A stretch of DNA of 64,000 nt from Antilocapra americana. Taxonomy: Eukaryota > Chordata > Mammalia > Artiodactyla > Antilocapridae. Shown here in pieces: positions 24,102-35,700 of the stretch. The notes below the pieces were generated by a model that was given only the letters and a program-made list of their open reading frames with translations, was not told the DNA's origin and made no database searches. The stretch is taken from contig ML664152.1 of the NCBI GenBank assembly GCA_007570785.1, forward strand, positions 3,534,911-3,598,910, written 5' to 3'. Each line of letters starts with the position of its first letter. Position 1 is the first letter of the stretch. The position numbers and the translations under genes were made by a program.

Positions 24102-25184
24102 GGCTCCCCTGTGATCTAAGAGGTGGGGTGGGGGTGTTCAGCCACAGGGACACCATGCAGACAGACACCTCTCTGTCTCCCTTCTTGGTGGTAAAGTCAC
24201 AGCTGAACTCACAAGCAGCTGCACACCCTTTCTGACAGCATGAGCTGGGTTCCCAGGGCAGAGCGCTCTCAGAGCTGAGCCCCAGGATTGTGTTTTCCAG
24301 GAGGATTTGTTGGGGATTTATTTGATCCAGCGTTTGACCCATGCTCGGGGAAGTTCTTGGGGAGAGAGACCATAGAAAATAGTGCTGTGCTGTCCCCTTG
24401 TGTGAACGCATGTGGTGGAGCTGTGGCTGGGGTGCAGGGCAGGGTGGCTGCCTCATCGTAGCGTGCTGTGTGCGAGTCAGGACACTTCTGTGTCTCCCCA
24501 CCTGCTCCCTGTGAGGCTTGGCTTTATCCTTCACTTTGACTTCACACTGAGATCAGGTGGGGGCCACCTCCTCTTCTCACCCTGCATTTTGTTTGTGATC
24601 TCTTGGCCCGCATGTGGGGTGTCCCCGGGCAGGAGGCCTTCCAGGTCCTGGTGTGCAGTCTGACCTGGGTGGAACCAGAGTTCATGGGCTCTGGGGCTGG
24701 GCTGTGCACTGGGGGGCTGGCTGGCAGCTTCTCTGCACCTTTAAGGGAGGGGGGCGTCTCTGTATGAGAGGCGACTCAGGAAGGGGCCTCAGCAATTCGA
24801 TGGCTCAGCTCATGGGATAGGATCTACCTGCGGTGTGGAAGCACTTCTGAAGCAGAAGGTTGGGGAGAGCATCCAGTGGGCTCCTGATGCTCCAAGGCCA
24901 TGGTCCCCAACCTTTTTGGCACCAGGATGAGTTTCATGAAAGACAATTTTCCCGTGGACTGGGAGGGCAAGGAGGATCCTCAGTCTCACCCACCACTGCC
25001 TTCCGCTGTGTCTGGCCCCCTGGTCCGGGGGCTGGGGCATCCATTAAGGCGTCCCATGAAGGAAGCCAGGCTGCTGACACAAACACCTGGACTGTTGCAG
25101 GCATTGCCAGGACAGTCTCTCCACTTCTCTCTTGATTTCCCTGTTCCCAGACTCGGTGTAACCTACACCCAGTAAGGCAGAGGA
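24102..25184. other. Intergenic; short mammalian repeat near 24895-24965
   Basis: 'atggtccccaaccttttt' followed by 'ggcaccaggatgagtttcat' resembles a dispersed mammalian repeat of unnamed family. No gene seen. Confidence 0.45.
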
Positions 25185-25760
25185 AGTGTGTTAGAGTGTG
25201 TGTATACACAAGTGTACATGCAATTGTATGTGTATAAAGGTATATGTGTGCATGTATATACACACATGTACGCATACGACTATATATGTGGACACCTGTG
25301 ATTATGTATATGCACCAGTGTGTGTGTGGACACATGCCTATGTATGATCACGTCTGTGTATGCACAGTGCACACCTAAGCATTGTGTGTGAACACCTGTG
25401 CATATGTGCGACTGTACATCCATGTGTGTACGGATCACACATGTGGTTGGATGGATATGTAAGCATGTGTATGTGTGTTGCATGTATATATAAGCATATG
25501 TGTACGGGGCCTTGTGCATATGCAAACATGTGCATGTATGTTGTACATGTGCTACGTGTATATGTAAGCATGTGTATATGGGGCTCAGTGTATATGTAAG
25601 CATTGTATGTATGTTGCATGCATGTGTAAACGTGTATGGGGCCTCAGTGTCCACATATGGACACACATATACATGTATGCAAGTATATGTATGCTTATGT
25701 AGCTGTGTGTGGACCTATGCGTGATTGTGTGCACATGTGCTTTTGTGTGCACAGTGTTAA
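25185..25760. repeat. TG-rich, alternating purine-pyrimidine tract with internal imperfect repeats
   Basis: About 575 bp of TG, TA and CA steps. Modules such as 'gtatatgtaagcatgtgtat' followed by 'ggggctcagtg' recur near 25478, 25557 and 25590. Low-complexity frames on the minus strand (His/Thr/Tyr-rich) are artefacts. Confidence 0.85.
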
Positions 25761-26819
25761 ATTCAGTAAGCACTGTGGGAAGCTTGACTGAGGCAGTTTG
25801 GTGAGGCAGGTGCTCAGTAGGCAGCAGACAGAAGGTGCTGTTCAGAGCACGGCCTCACCGATGGGGAGGACAGATGATAAAACGCCGGTGCAGGAGGACA
25901 CGCGAGCTGAAGGCATCTTATCTGAACGCCTGCTAAGTCTGGCTTGTACTTTAGCCTGAGCTGTGGTGTGCACTGGCTTTAGCAACATTAAAATGATGAA
26001 CAAAACTAAGAAGAGAGGCGGAACCCAAGGTCCCTCTCTGGTGAGGAACTGAACTCAAGAAGAGATGGAACATTTCACAGCCCAAAATGAATTATTCTAA
26101 GAAGTAATATTCTGGAGTTCACCAGAGGGAATAGATGCTCCAAGGAAACGGAACCAACACACAAATGAAATGTCCACAGAGCTCAGACTATGCCGACGGC
26201 CCCTAAAGTCAGTTTTTAGAGCAGATGATATCAGGGGGACAGAGACGGAACCCACAGCTCTGAGAAGCCCTGAGGGGTCTAAACGCACGTGGGGAGGGGG
26301 TGTCTGGACTGTGAGCTAGATGGGGCTGGGTACCCCCTTGGGGGTGCTGGTCCACCCAGAACATCCTCAGTGCTTGTCCCTAAAACAGAAGCAGCAGCAG
26401 AAGGACCTGAGATGGGACCCTTCGTTCCGAGACAGGGATCCTGAAATGTGCTGAGTAAACAGGCTCCTTGTCCTACCTGCCCATTTTGATGTGGAATCCC
26501 CACCCCCAGAAACAGGCTCAAGCCTGTGGTTTCTGTGTCCCACATGGATTCCTTGGCTCACAGAGCCTGCAGGGTGACCAAGCCACCTCCAGTCCTGTGT
26601 CCCTGAGCACAGCCACCAACGTCCCCCTAGCAACTCACAAGGAGGACATGCTCCGGGCACTAAGCTGACATCTACTGGTGAGTTACACAGAGGCACTCAG
26701 CAAGTCACTCAGCCCATCGCTCTAAGACACACAGGTGAGGAGAGCACAGTGTCCTGGTCTCACATGGGCACCAGAGAGATTCCTGAAGCAGCCCAGGATA
26801 CCCAACTCCACCAAAAAAA
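25761..26819. other. Region just downstream of PDE9A, no gene recognised
   Basis: No repeat family or ORF with known features between the TG-rich tract and the PDE9A 3' UTR. Confidence 0.45.
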
Positions 26820-27044
26820 AGCGCAGACGCATTTCTGTATAAGAATATATTATTTAAAAGACAGTTTAAAAATAAAAACTCTGTACAGCTTGTGAAGTCC
26901 TGTTTTTTTGTATCAGTGAACAAAATGGTTCTTAGAAAACGATCTTGTGGTGGCAGGCACTCAGGACCACGTTTTCCTGCATGGACAATCCTGTGAAGCT
27001 CGCCGGCCGGGTCCAGGGCAGTAGTCTGCATCTCTCTGCTTTCT
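26820..27044 (-). other. PDE9A: PDE9A 3' UTR (end approximate)
   Basis: This stretch follows the stop codon and turns AT-rich at its far end. No AATAAA is seen on the minus strand nearby. The best candidate signal is the variant AATATA (plus-strand positions 26846-26851), which would place cleavage about 26820-26835. The end is inferred, not seen. Confidence 0.6.
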
Positions 27045-30000
27045 TCAGGCACAGTCTGCTTGGAAAAGGGAAAAGATGCTGGTTTGTGTTGATGGGATCA
27101 AAAACGTTTTGGCAACACCACAAATGTCACGGCATCACACACAGTGAGCGATTTTTCTGTATCAGAATTCTCTGCTCATTGAACAGCTAAAACAAGAGGA
27201 ATGGGATTATTACCTCTAGTTTAGAGATTGGGGCTCTGTGGCTCAGAGAGGTTGAGACGCCTATGGGTGTCACTCAGCTTGTAATGAGTGACATGGCGTT
27301 TCCCCATGGAGACTGAATGGACTGGTTTGTGTTCTGCCTGGACTGAACGAACAGCCAGGATCCACAAGTGCAGAGGATGTGCTTGTAGTGACATAAACAA
27401 AGACTATTTTTGAGAAGCTTTGAAAAATGTTTTCCCTTATAAGTGGGACCTGTGCTAGGATGAGATGGTTGGATTCCATCACCGACTCAATGGACATGAG
27501 TCTGAGCAAGCTCCAGGAGTTGGTGATGGACAGGGAAGCCTGGCGTGCTGCAGTCCATGGGGTTGCAAAGTGTCAGACACGACTGAGGGACTGAACTGAC
27601 TGATGCTAATCATCGATCATTTTCTGTTAACTAAGGCATGACCCCTTCTTTCAGAGCCTAATTGTAAAGATTATATGCTAGGAAGAGATGTTCCATTTAA
27701 AGACATTTGTACATTCAGATTTCTTTCCTTCCTTCCCTTCCTCTGTCCTTTGCAGCTTTTCACGCTGTCCCCATTTCAGTCTGAAAACTAGTCGATCCTA
27801 AAGGGAATCAATCCTGAATATTCATGGGAAGGACTGATGCTGAAGCTGAAGCTCCAATACTTTGGCCACCTGATATGAACAGCTGATTCACTGGAAAAGA
27901 CTCTGATGCTGGGTAAGACTGAAGGCAGAAGGAGAAAGGGATGACAGAGGATGAGATGGTTGAATGGCATCACCAACTCAATGGACATGAGTTTGAGCAA
28001 GCTCCGGGAGAGAGTAAAGGACAGGGAAGCCAGGTCTGCTGCAGCCCGTGAGGTTGCATAGACCTGGAGACAACCGAGTAACTGAATGACAGCTGAGACA
28101 TCACTCAGAACAGCATTACCTTCGCTCTGTTTCCCGAGGTCTCTGCTTTTCTCTCTTGACGTGGCGCTCCCAGATGTCAGGCTCTCAGCCTTCTGCTGTG
28201 ACCAGGACAGAGCACACAGGAGGTGACAGTGAGCAGACTGCTTGTCTGCTCAAAAGCTTCCTGGGACAGGGGATGCTAAGACATGTGAGGAGACGTGCAC
28301 CTGGGGGCACTTCCCAGACAGCTCTGCACGGTCTACCTTCCCGGACGCTGGAGGCCTCACCACGTGGCCTCAGCTCTTTCTGGGGCAGGGAAGGGGCCGT
28401 GCAGGGTCCTAGTGACCTTCTGGGCAGCCGGCCTGGAACCTGGAGACTGAGGCCTTTGCAGTGATGGCTCGAGGCTGGATCGGGGGGGCCAGGCCCGTCA
28501 GCCCTCCTGTCAGAGGGCAGCTGGGGGACGCCTCCTCTTCCATCTGTTCTCTACATCATGTGCTCTCAGGCTTTTGGGGTTTTAGGACCAGTCTGTGACT
28601 TCCAAAGAGGAAAATCTGACTAGAGAAATCAGTTGCCAGCCGGGATTGCCCATCAACCCAAAAGCACCACGGTGCATCTGGCATCGTACACAAAGGAGGT
28701 TGAGAGGGTCGAGAGCCACCCAGGAGGCTCAGCAAGGCACAGTGGGAGTTCCTGGCTGAAAGGAAGGGTGGGGGCCATGTCTGCAGCGAGTATGAAGAAG
28801 AAGGGGGGGCCCTGGGGTGTGGCCAGGGGTGCCAGGCAAGGCCCAGTGGGCACCAAGCCCGAAGCAGCAGGGAGGTGGCTCCTGCTGCACTGGGCACCCA
28901 GGCGATGTGGGGGGAGGGAGAATGGATGGAGGGGAGGCCACACTTGAGTGACTGGACGTCACAGAGGCAGGTCCCAGGGGTCCCAAGTGGCAGGGGGCCC
29001 TAAAGCAGGTCTGCACCCTCTGGGGTCCTGCCTGGGCCAGACCAGCTCTCGGGGCTTCTCTGAAAGCCTCCATCCCAGCTCTGAGCCTCCCTGAAACACA
29101 GGACCAACCCCAATAGCCAACTAGAGCCAGGTTGGGTCTTTCGATCCTCTTCAAGGTGCCACCGTAGTCCCATGGCTGGGTGTGGTGGTGGCTTTTTCAG
29201 AGACAGGGAGTCTCTTCCATGGCCTTGTTTCTGAACAAAGTTGGCTCTGGGAGGAGGGGAGGGACCTGTGTGGGGCCAAGAACCAACTCTGAGGGGACAT
29301 GGGCGGCAGAGGCTGTGATGTCCTCGAACTCCCGTGGGTGACCACGACTGCAGGGCAGAGACTTCCCCCAGGGCTCTGCGCCGCCCATGTCATAAGCTTC
29401 CTGGGGACAGGACACCTCTGCATCGGGCCTGGCATCTCTGTGGGATGGACGAGCTCCGCTGGAGGCCCCCTGGGTGGCGTGGCTGGGCGGCGGGTTGGGG
29501 GAGCCCGTGGACCCCAGGCCCTCACAGAGGCCCTCACCTCCTTCACGGCATCGTCCATCTGCTTCAGCTCCTCATAGCGATCTCGGGACTCCCACAACGG
29601 CTGCAGCATGAGCTCCTCAACCACGGGGAAGAGCTGTGAGAGAAAAGATGGCTGTCAATAGGCCGTCATCCTCGCAGGAAGCGCATCCCAGGAAACCAGC
29701 CACCCGGGAGGCATGCTTCCATCCAGGGTCACGGCTGGGACAGAATCCAAGATGCTTGAGGCACGAGGCTGGCTGCTCAGCGGCTCCTGGGAGCCTGTGG
29801 GGACAGAGCTGTCGGGGACAGAGCACCCCATCTGCCTGTTCTGAGTCTGCTCTGTTTCCTGCTTTCACAATTTCCACAAGGACCTGGCAGAAGCCACTCC
29901 GCCTTCTGCTTCCCAGAACCTCGACATCCCACCGTGGACTCTCATCTCCCAAATGCCAACCTCACCAACCTCACCCACCAGACTCCAAGCAGCCACAGGT

Positions 30001-32721
30001 GGGAGGAATGAAGGCACCCCGCACATGGCCCAGGCACCCCCTCTGCCTGCACCACGCTGGGGCCTGGCCCTACCTGTGGCACTGCCTCCCGCCTGCAGCA
30101 CCCATGGCCCCGGGTCTACCTGGTGAGCAGGCTTTGTCTTTGAGACTCAGGCCTGAGGGTGCTGCCTCTCCCTCTGAGGACCCCACCTCAGTCCCAAGAG
30201 GCACAACCCCTGCATCCCCGCCCCATGGGGCCCTGTGCACACAGCCCCCAGCCCAGCCTGCTCCTGCAAGGGAGGCGGGCAGGCCCACCGTCGCCACTGC
30301 TGGTGGGCACCTGCCGCCTGCGGGGTGACGGTGCTGTGGGGCTTGAGGGAGGGTGCGCTGAGGTAGTTCTGGGAGGTTGCTGAGAATAGCATGGGGGGCC
30401 CAGACCAAGGCAGGCTGGGCTCAGAGGCGGAGGCTTGAAGAAGGTGGGACCAGGAGCCACGGGCCTCTCCAGTAAGGCAGAAGTGCCCAAGAGGATGGGC
30501 GACTGCCCAACAATGCAGGTGGTCTGCCCCACACTGGGGGCAGTGGGGAGCCATGGAAGGTTCAGGAGAGAGGCAGAGACTGTCTCCTCACTGAGGACTC
30601 ATGTGGTGACCGCTGTGGGGGTGGGGGAGACAGGGCTGGGCAGGTGAGAAGACTCTTCTGAGGGCAGACATGAGAGGTGCTGACAGGGCCCTGCTGGTGC
30701 CCTAGGAGGGGGTACTGGGGTGGCTCTAGAGGCAGGGAGGAGGGCCGCCTGGCCTGGGAAGGGGCAGCGAGAGGCTCTGCGGTTTTGCGGCTGGTCACTG
30801 CTTGGGCTGGGGGGTGGCACGGAGGCCAGGAGGGGTGGGAGGGTGGTCTGTTTGAACATGGGGGTGTCAGGTGTGGTGGGCTTTGGGTGAGCGTCAGGTA
30901 GGCGGCCACTGCACACGTGTGTGTGAGTGTGTGTCGTGGGAGTGTGTGTCGTGTGTCTGCGTGTGCCCCTTTGTGCATGTCTGTGAGTCATCAGCTTGTG
31001 GAGCTGGTCATTCACCTTGGTCACTGTCTCAAACATCGGGATCAGGACGAACTTGATGAAGCCAGTCTGGGCTGTGGCTTTGGTCACTTTGTCCCTGTCC
31101 ATGAACGGGGCCACCGGGAGGCCCTCAGACTTCTCGCGGTCACTCTGCAGGGACGGTACCAAACATGATGTTATAGAAACCCTCGTGGAGTCTGGGAGCC
31201 TCAAGGATCACTGCTCTCAGAGGTAGAGAAAAACAGCTAACATGCTAGCAGAACCACCCGCATCACCCATGGTAGTGAGCACGTGGGAGATGAGGATGCT
31301 GTGAGTCCTAACCAGAGGCCCCTGGGCCTGCACGGTTGTGTCCAGGGGCGGGAGGATGGCTCCAGGCCCCGCTGGCTGCTCAGCAGCAGAGCAGCTTGCG
31401 GACCAGCCCCCCTGACTCTGCGACCCCTCATCCTGGCCCTCATCAAGCTGCTCTAGCTTATTGTCCCTTCTGACATTTTCCATCTTAGGCTAGCTTTGCT
31501 TCCTGTCCCAGAGTGTCCCCAGCCATAACTGTTTGGTCTCACCCACCCAGGCGCTAGAGTCCCTGCAGGAGGCCCCCATCGGGTGGGGGGAGTTGATCAG
31601 TGGGAAAAGGGGTGCTAATGTGGTGACAGTTTGATATTAGCTTTTCCTGTTGTCCCTGTCTTGTGTGTATCAAATTACAACCTCATGCGTTTCTGATGTG
31701 CCCCTGCTGTGAAGGCTTCTAGAAGCGGACACATGGGCCACCTTGGTGCCTCTGTCACATTTCAAACAGAAGCCCAGTTAAGGAGGTGTGGCCTGTTGTG
31801 ACACTCTTACCTGCATGAAATATTCCTCCAGCAAACAGTCCACCCAAGGTTCTGCCACCTCCATGGGGCGGACCTCATTAGAGATGTCACAGCATTTGAT
31901 CAGTATCATTTTCAGCTGAAAGAAGAGATCTGGACTCAGCCACGCAGCATGGGACACACCTTGCTAGTCTCTGGTGTGTCCTGTGGCCATCACAGGCCAG
32001 CAGGGAGGAGGGTGGGCGATGCGGGTGGAGAGGAACTGAGCTTTGCTGTACCCCTTCCCCCCAACAAGGGCACACATCCCACTGCAGGGAGAGGAGAACA
32101 GGGCATCACCACACCCCCAAGGATTAGACTCTTTCCTGGAGGGGCCTGAGCAGCAGGAAAGTGCCTTTAACACATGGACATTTTGTCTTATGAACCATAT
32201 ACTGCAAAGTTCAGAAGTATCTCTTTGATGTTAATGATACATAAAAAATATAGACAGTGCTGTCCAGAGACAGAGGTTTAAATGGTAATGAGAAGAAACC
32301 AAATGGGCCTCTGAGCACTGAAGAAGTGTGTTAGAAACACAGGGTGAAGGGGGCCCTCACATAGCAGCAGGGAGCATGCCCACTAGCCTCAGTGACAGGG
32401 ACAGAATAAAGGGAAAAGTAGGTGATTAAATAGTTAATTCCCAGGTGGCTCAAATGCTAAGGAATCCATCTGCCAATGCAGGAGATGCAAGAGATACGGG
32501 TTTGATTACTGAGTCAGGAAGATCCCCTGGAGAAGGAAATGACAACCCTTTCTCGTATGCCTGGAGAAGGGTTTGATTACTGAGTCGGGAAGATCCCCTG
32601 GAGAAGGAAATGACAACCCTTTCTCGTATGCCTGGAGAATCCCATGGACAGAGGAGCCTGGCGGGCTATGGTCCATGGGGTTGCAGAGTCAGATATGACT
32701 GAACACACACATGCACATGTG

Positions 32722-32756
<35 letters not shown>

Positions 32757-35700
32757 TCTAACGGATTATACATAGAGAAAAAAATATGCGAGACCCCTGT
32801 AAGTTAATGATCACTCAAAAAAGTGAGTTTTCTTAACCACGAAACCAAGCAGGCTTGCTTAGCAACAAAACCACGTGACAGAAGCATGGGGACATACCCT
32901 CAAACAATAAAACAACGGTGGCGTGCAACCCACATCCTGCCCAGTGAGTTCAGTAAGTTAATGACTACTAGGACATTCTCTGCACACATAAAACACAATA
33001 ATTTATGGAAAAGTGACATCTCTAAGTGAGAGACCTCATTGTACTGTGACCTGAAATCATTTTTCTGTAGTGCCATGACAGTCCTGGCTTAAGCATATAG
33101 GGGCAAGAAAACTGCCCCCACCCCACCTGACGTGGAGGAGGAGCTCCTGATGGCAGCATGATGTCTACTCAAGAACGAGGAAAAGGTGGTTTTTCTGCTC
33201 TCCCTACTTTTCCTTTGATTATAGAGCTGAGCCCACCAAGTTCTCATGGTTCTCTCACCCACCCACTTGTAAGCCTCACAAGCATCTTGTTCTAATCTCT
33301 TATCTATAACTCTGCCTCTCACTGAAGTCTTCCTATGCTGAGACATAAAGGTCCAAAGCTATTGGGAGCCCCCAGAACCACCACCTGGTGGTTCCATCAG
33401 CACCCCATGGTCTTAACACCACAGAGGAGGCAGGGGTGGGAACCACAGCCCTGCTTGAAGGGGGTATGGTGGGCCTGTGGAGAGCATAGTCACACAAACA
33501 TCAAGACGGCCCTGGATTCTGCCCTCTGTTCCCAAGCCTGGCCTTCCCCTGCGTTAGCTGGGCCTCTGCATTTGGGGCTGCCTTCGCCCACTTCTCACAT
33601 TTGAATCTGAAGGGGATGGAAGGATGGGAAAGGAATTCCTTTAACCAGGAGAGGGGTTCCTACTGCGGGTTGGGGGGCTTTCCCTGCTAAGCACTGGGAC
33701 TTTGAAAACTGGTGTTACTGATACCCCGCTCCAGGTGAGGGTATGCAGTTTCCTTTGGTTTCTTGGTTCCCAGTCTGAGCTGGGGTTTGGGGCTTGCCCA
33801 CCAGCCTCCCAGAGAAGGAAACAAAAGCCCACTCACAAGGGTCATGTGCTCCTTGTTGCTGTAGTCAAAATTCTCCATTTTTTCTTTGAATGAGTCCATG
33901 ATTTCTGCATGCCTCGCCATGTCAGTGGCCAAGATTAACGTGATCATTCCCTGAGAAGTGCAAGCAAAGAGTTAACACGGGGCATGATCCCAATAATTGC
34001 TCAGTGAGGACCCACTGTATGCAGAGCCCTCTGCTCACGTCACTTCATTCAGACCTCATGCCAGTGCCACGGGCAGGTACTGTCCTTGTTTCTGTAAAGA
34101 CACTGAGACCCGGAGGGGCAAAGGAGCTTGCCAGGTCACAGCTGGTGAGTGGAAGGCTGGGGTTTGAGCCCAAGGGTGCCTGATGTAGGCTGCGAGTCCA
34201 GGCCCACTAGGAGCATTCACCTGCAGAGAAGAGGCTCGGCGTGTCTTCTTATGAAGTCCAGCCGGTTTTAGCCAAGGACAAATGTTTCCTGCCAGTTCAC
34301 TAATCTAGAGATATGATTTTTTCCTCCCAGATCTTGTTGCTGGAGGTCAATGATCCATTTTCCAAGAGTATTTTTTTCTTATTATCTAATCTGTGTGTGA
34401 TTGTATCTGCATATCTTGCTTGGGAACAAAGTCTGATGATAAATAATAACATTCTTCTATTAACAAATTTGTAAGCAAAAGTGAAATGTTTTTAATACAA
34501 ATATTTTATGATCTTGTTAACCAAATGTTGGTTTAGTAAAAGTAATGCAATTTGAAACCATGACCATCCATCAGCCTACTCATCCACCCATTAATTTATC
34601 TGTCTACCCATCCATCCACTTGTTTACTCATCCAACATCTGTTCATTTGTTCACTTATCTATCCATCCATCCATCCATCCATCCATCCCACAAATATTTA
34701 CAGAGCACACTTCTGTGCTGGGTATGATGTTCTACTTCCCCAAGAAAACAACACCAGAAATGTCAAACACAGAACTCAAATCAGTCAGTACAGATAAAAA
34801 ATGTTCTTGGAGAGGGGGCATCACTGGCCTTCTGTGCCATTTCTCAGTAAAGATTTAACTGTTATTAGCGAAGGATCTACTCTCGTGATGAGTTATCCCT
34901 CAAGATATTCAGGACAAAATATCATTACAAACTGGGACAATGGATTTCACCCCCAGAAAGCATTAAAGTCAGTAAGGTGTCTGGGGCAGGAGCAGCAGTG
35001 TGGGCGGCAGGGGCAGGGCGCATCCCTGGGGGGTCCCCTCCTGCTCTGACTGCTCTTCACATGAGGCAGGGGGGTGCTAGCCTCCTGGATGCTCTGGGCT
35101 GAGCTCCTGGTGCGGCTCCTCACCTGGATGCTGTCAGGGGTGGCATACAAGAGGGCCCTTTCTTCAGGACTCACCCCCTTACCTGCGTCACAGAAAGACT
35201 CGCTACAGCTAACATAGCAGGTGCCTGCCATTTCTGTGGGCCCATACACGTGGAAGGGAGGCCAGAAAGCCTGCAGATAAAGGGGGATAACTGCACCAGG
35301 AATCGGTGACTCAACAAGGCCTGTCTTGTTGAGCCAGGGCCTGTTAAGCCCTGGCTAAGCGCTGATTTCCTGGAAGCAAAAGAATGGGAACAGGCCTGCA
35401 GCTGTCTGCTTAGGAGAGGCTGTTGGTTCTCCAGGAGGAGGGGAGTGTGTCCTGACCTGGGCTCTAGTGTGTCTTTATCAGGTGCGTTGGAAGCCGGGCC
35501 ACCGAGACACCGGGTGGACTCACACGGAGGACGTGGCTCCCACCTGTATGAGTCCCTGGGCTGCCGTGCAAAGTGCCACATGCGGGGGCAGAGCAGCAGG
35601 AAGGCATCTCCTCATGACGCTGGAGGCCACAAGTCTAGGAACCAAGGTGCCCCTCTGAAGGCTCCGGGATGGTCCACTCCCTGCCTCTTGGTTCTGGCAG

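Noticed and set aside
23395..24534. Open frames of up to 379 codons on both strands over the 16-bp repeat
   Set aside because: They are translations of a stop-free minisatellite and of N bases; all three frames give the same periodic peptide.
25280..25773. His/Thr/Tyr-rich frames on the minus strand
   Set aside because: Direct translation of TG/CA repeats.
1..26819. A second gene downstream of PDE9A, such as WDR4, expected from human gene order
   Set aside because: No WD-repeat or other coding exons were seen. In human the neighbour lies tens of kb away, so it is probably outside the window.
29636..30328. 230-codon plus-strand frame
   Set aside because: Low-complexity, Pro/Ala/Ser-rich, in GC-rich intron 12 of PDE9A, with no family resemblance and antisense to the gene.
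35150..35260. Possible extra PDE9A exon with a donor-like CAG|gtaagg on the minus strand near 35180
   Set aside because: Flanking exons 9 and 10 join perfectly in frame without it and no PDE9A-like peptide is encoded.
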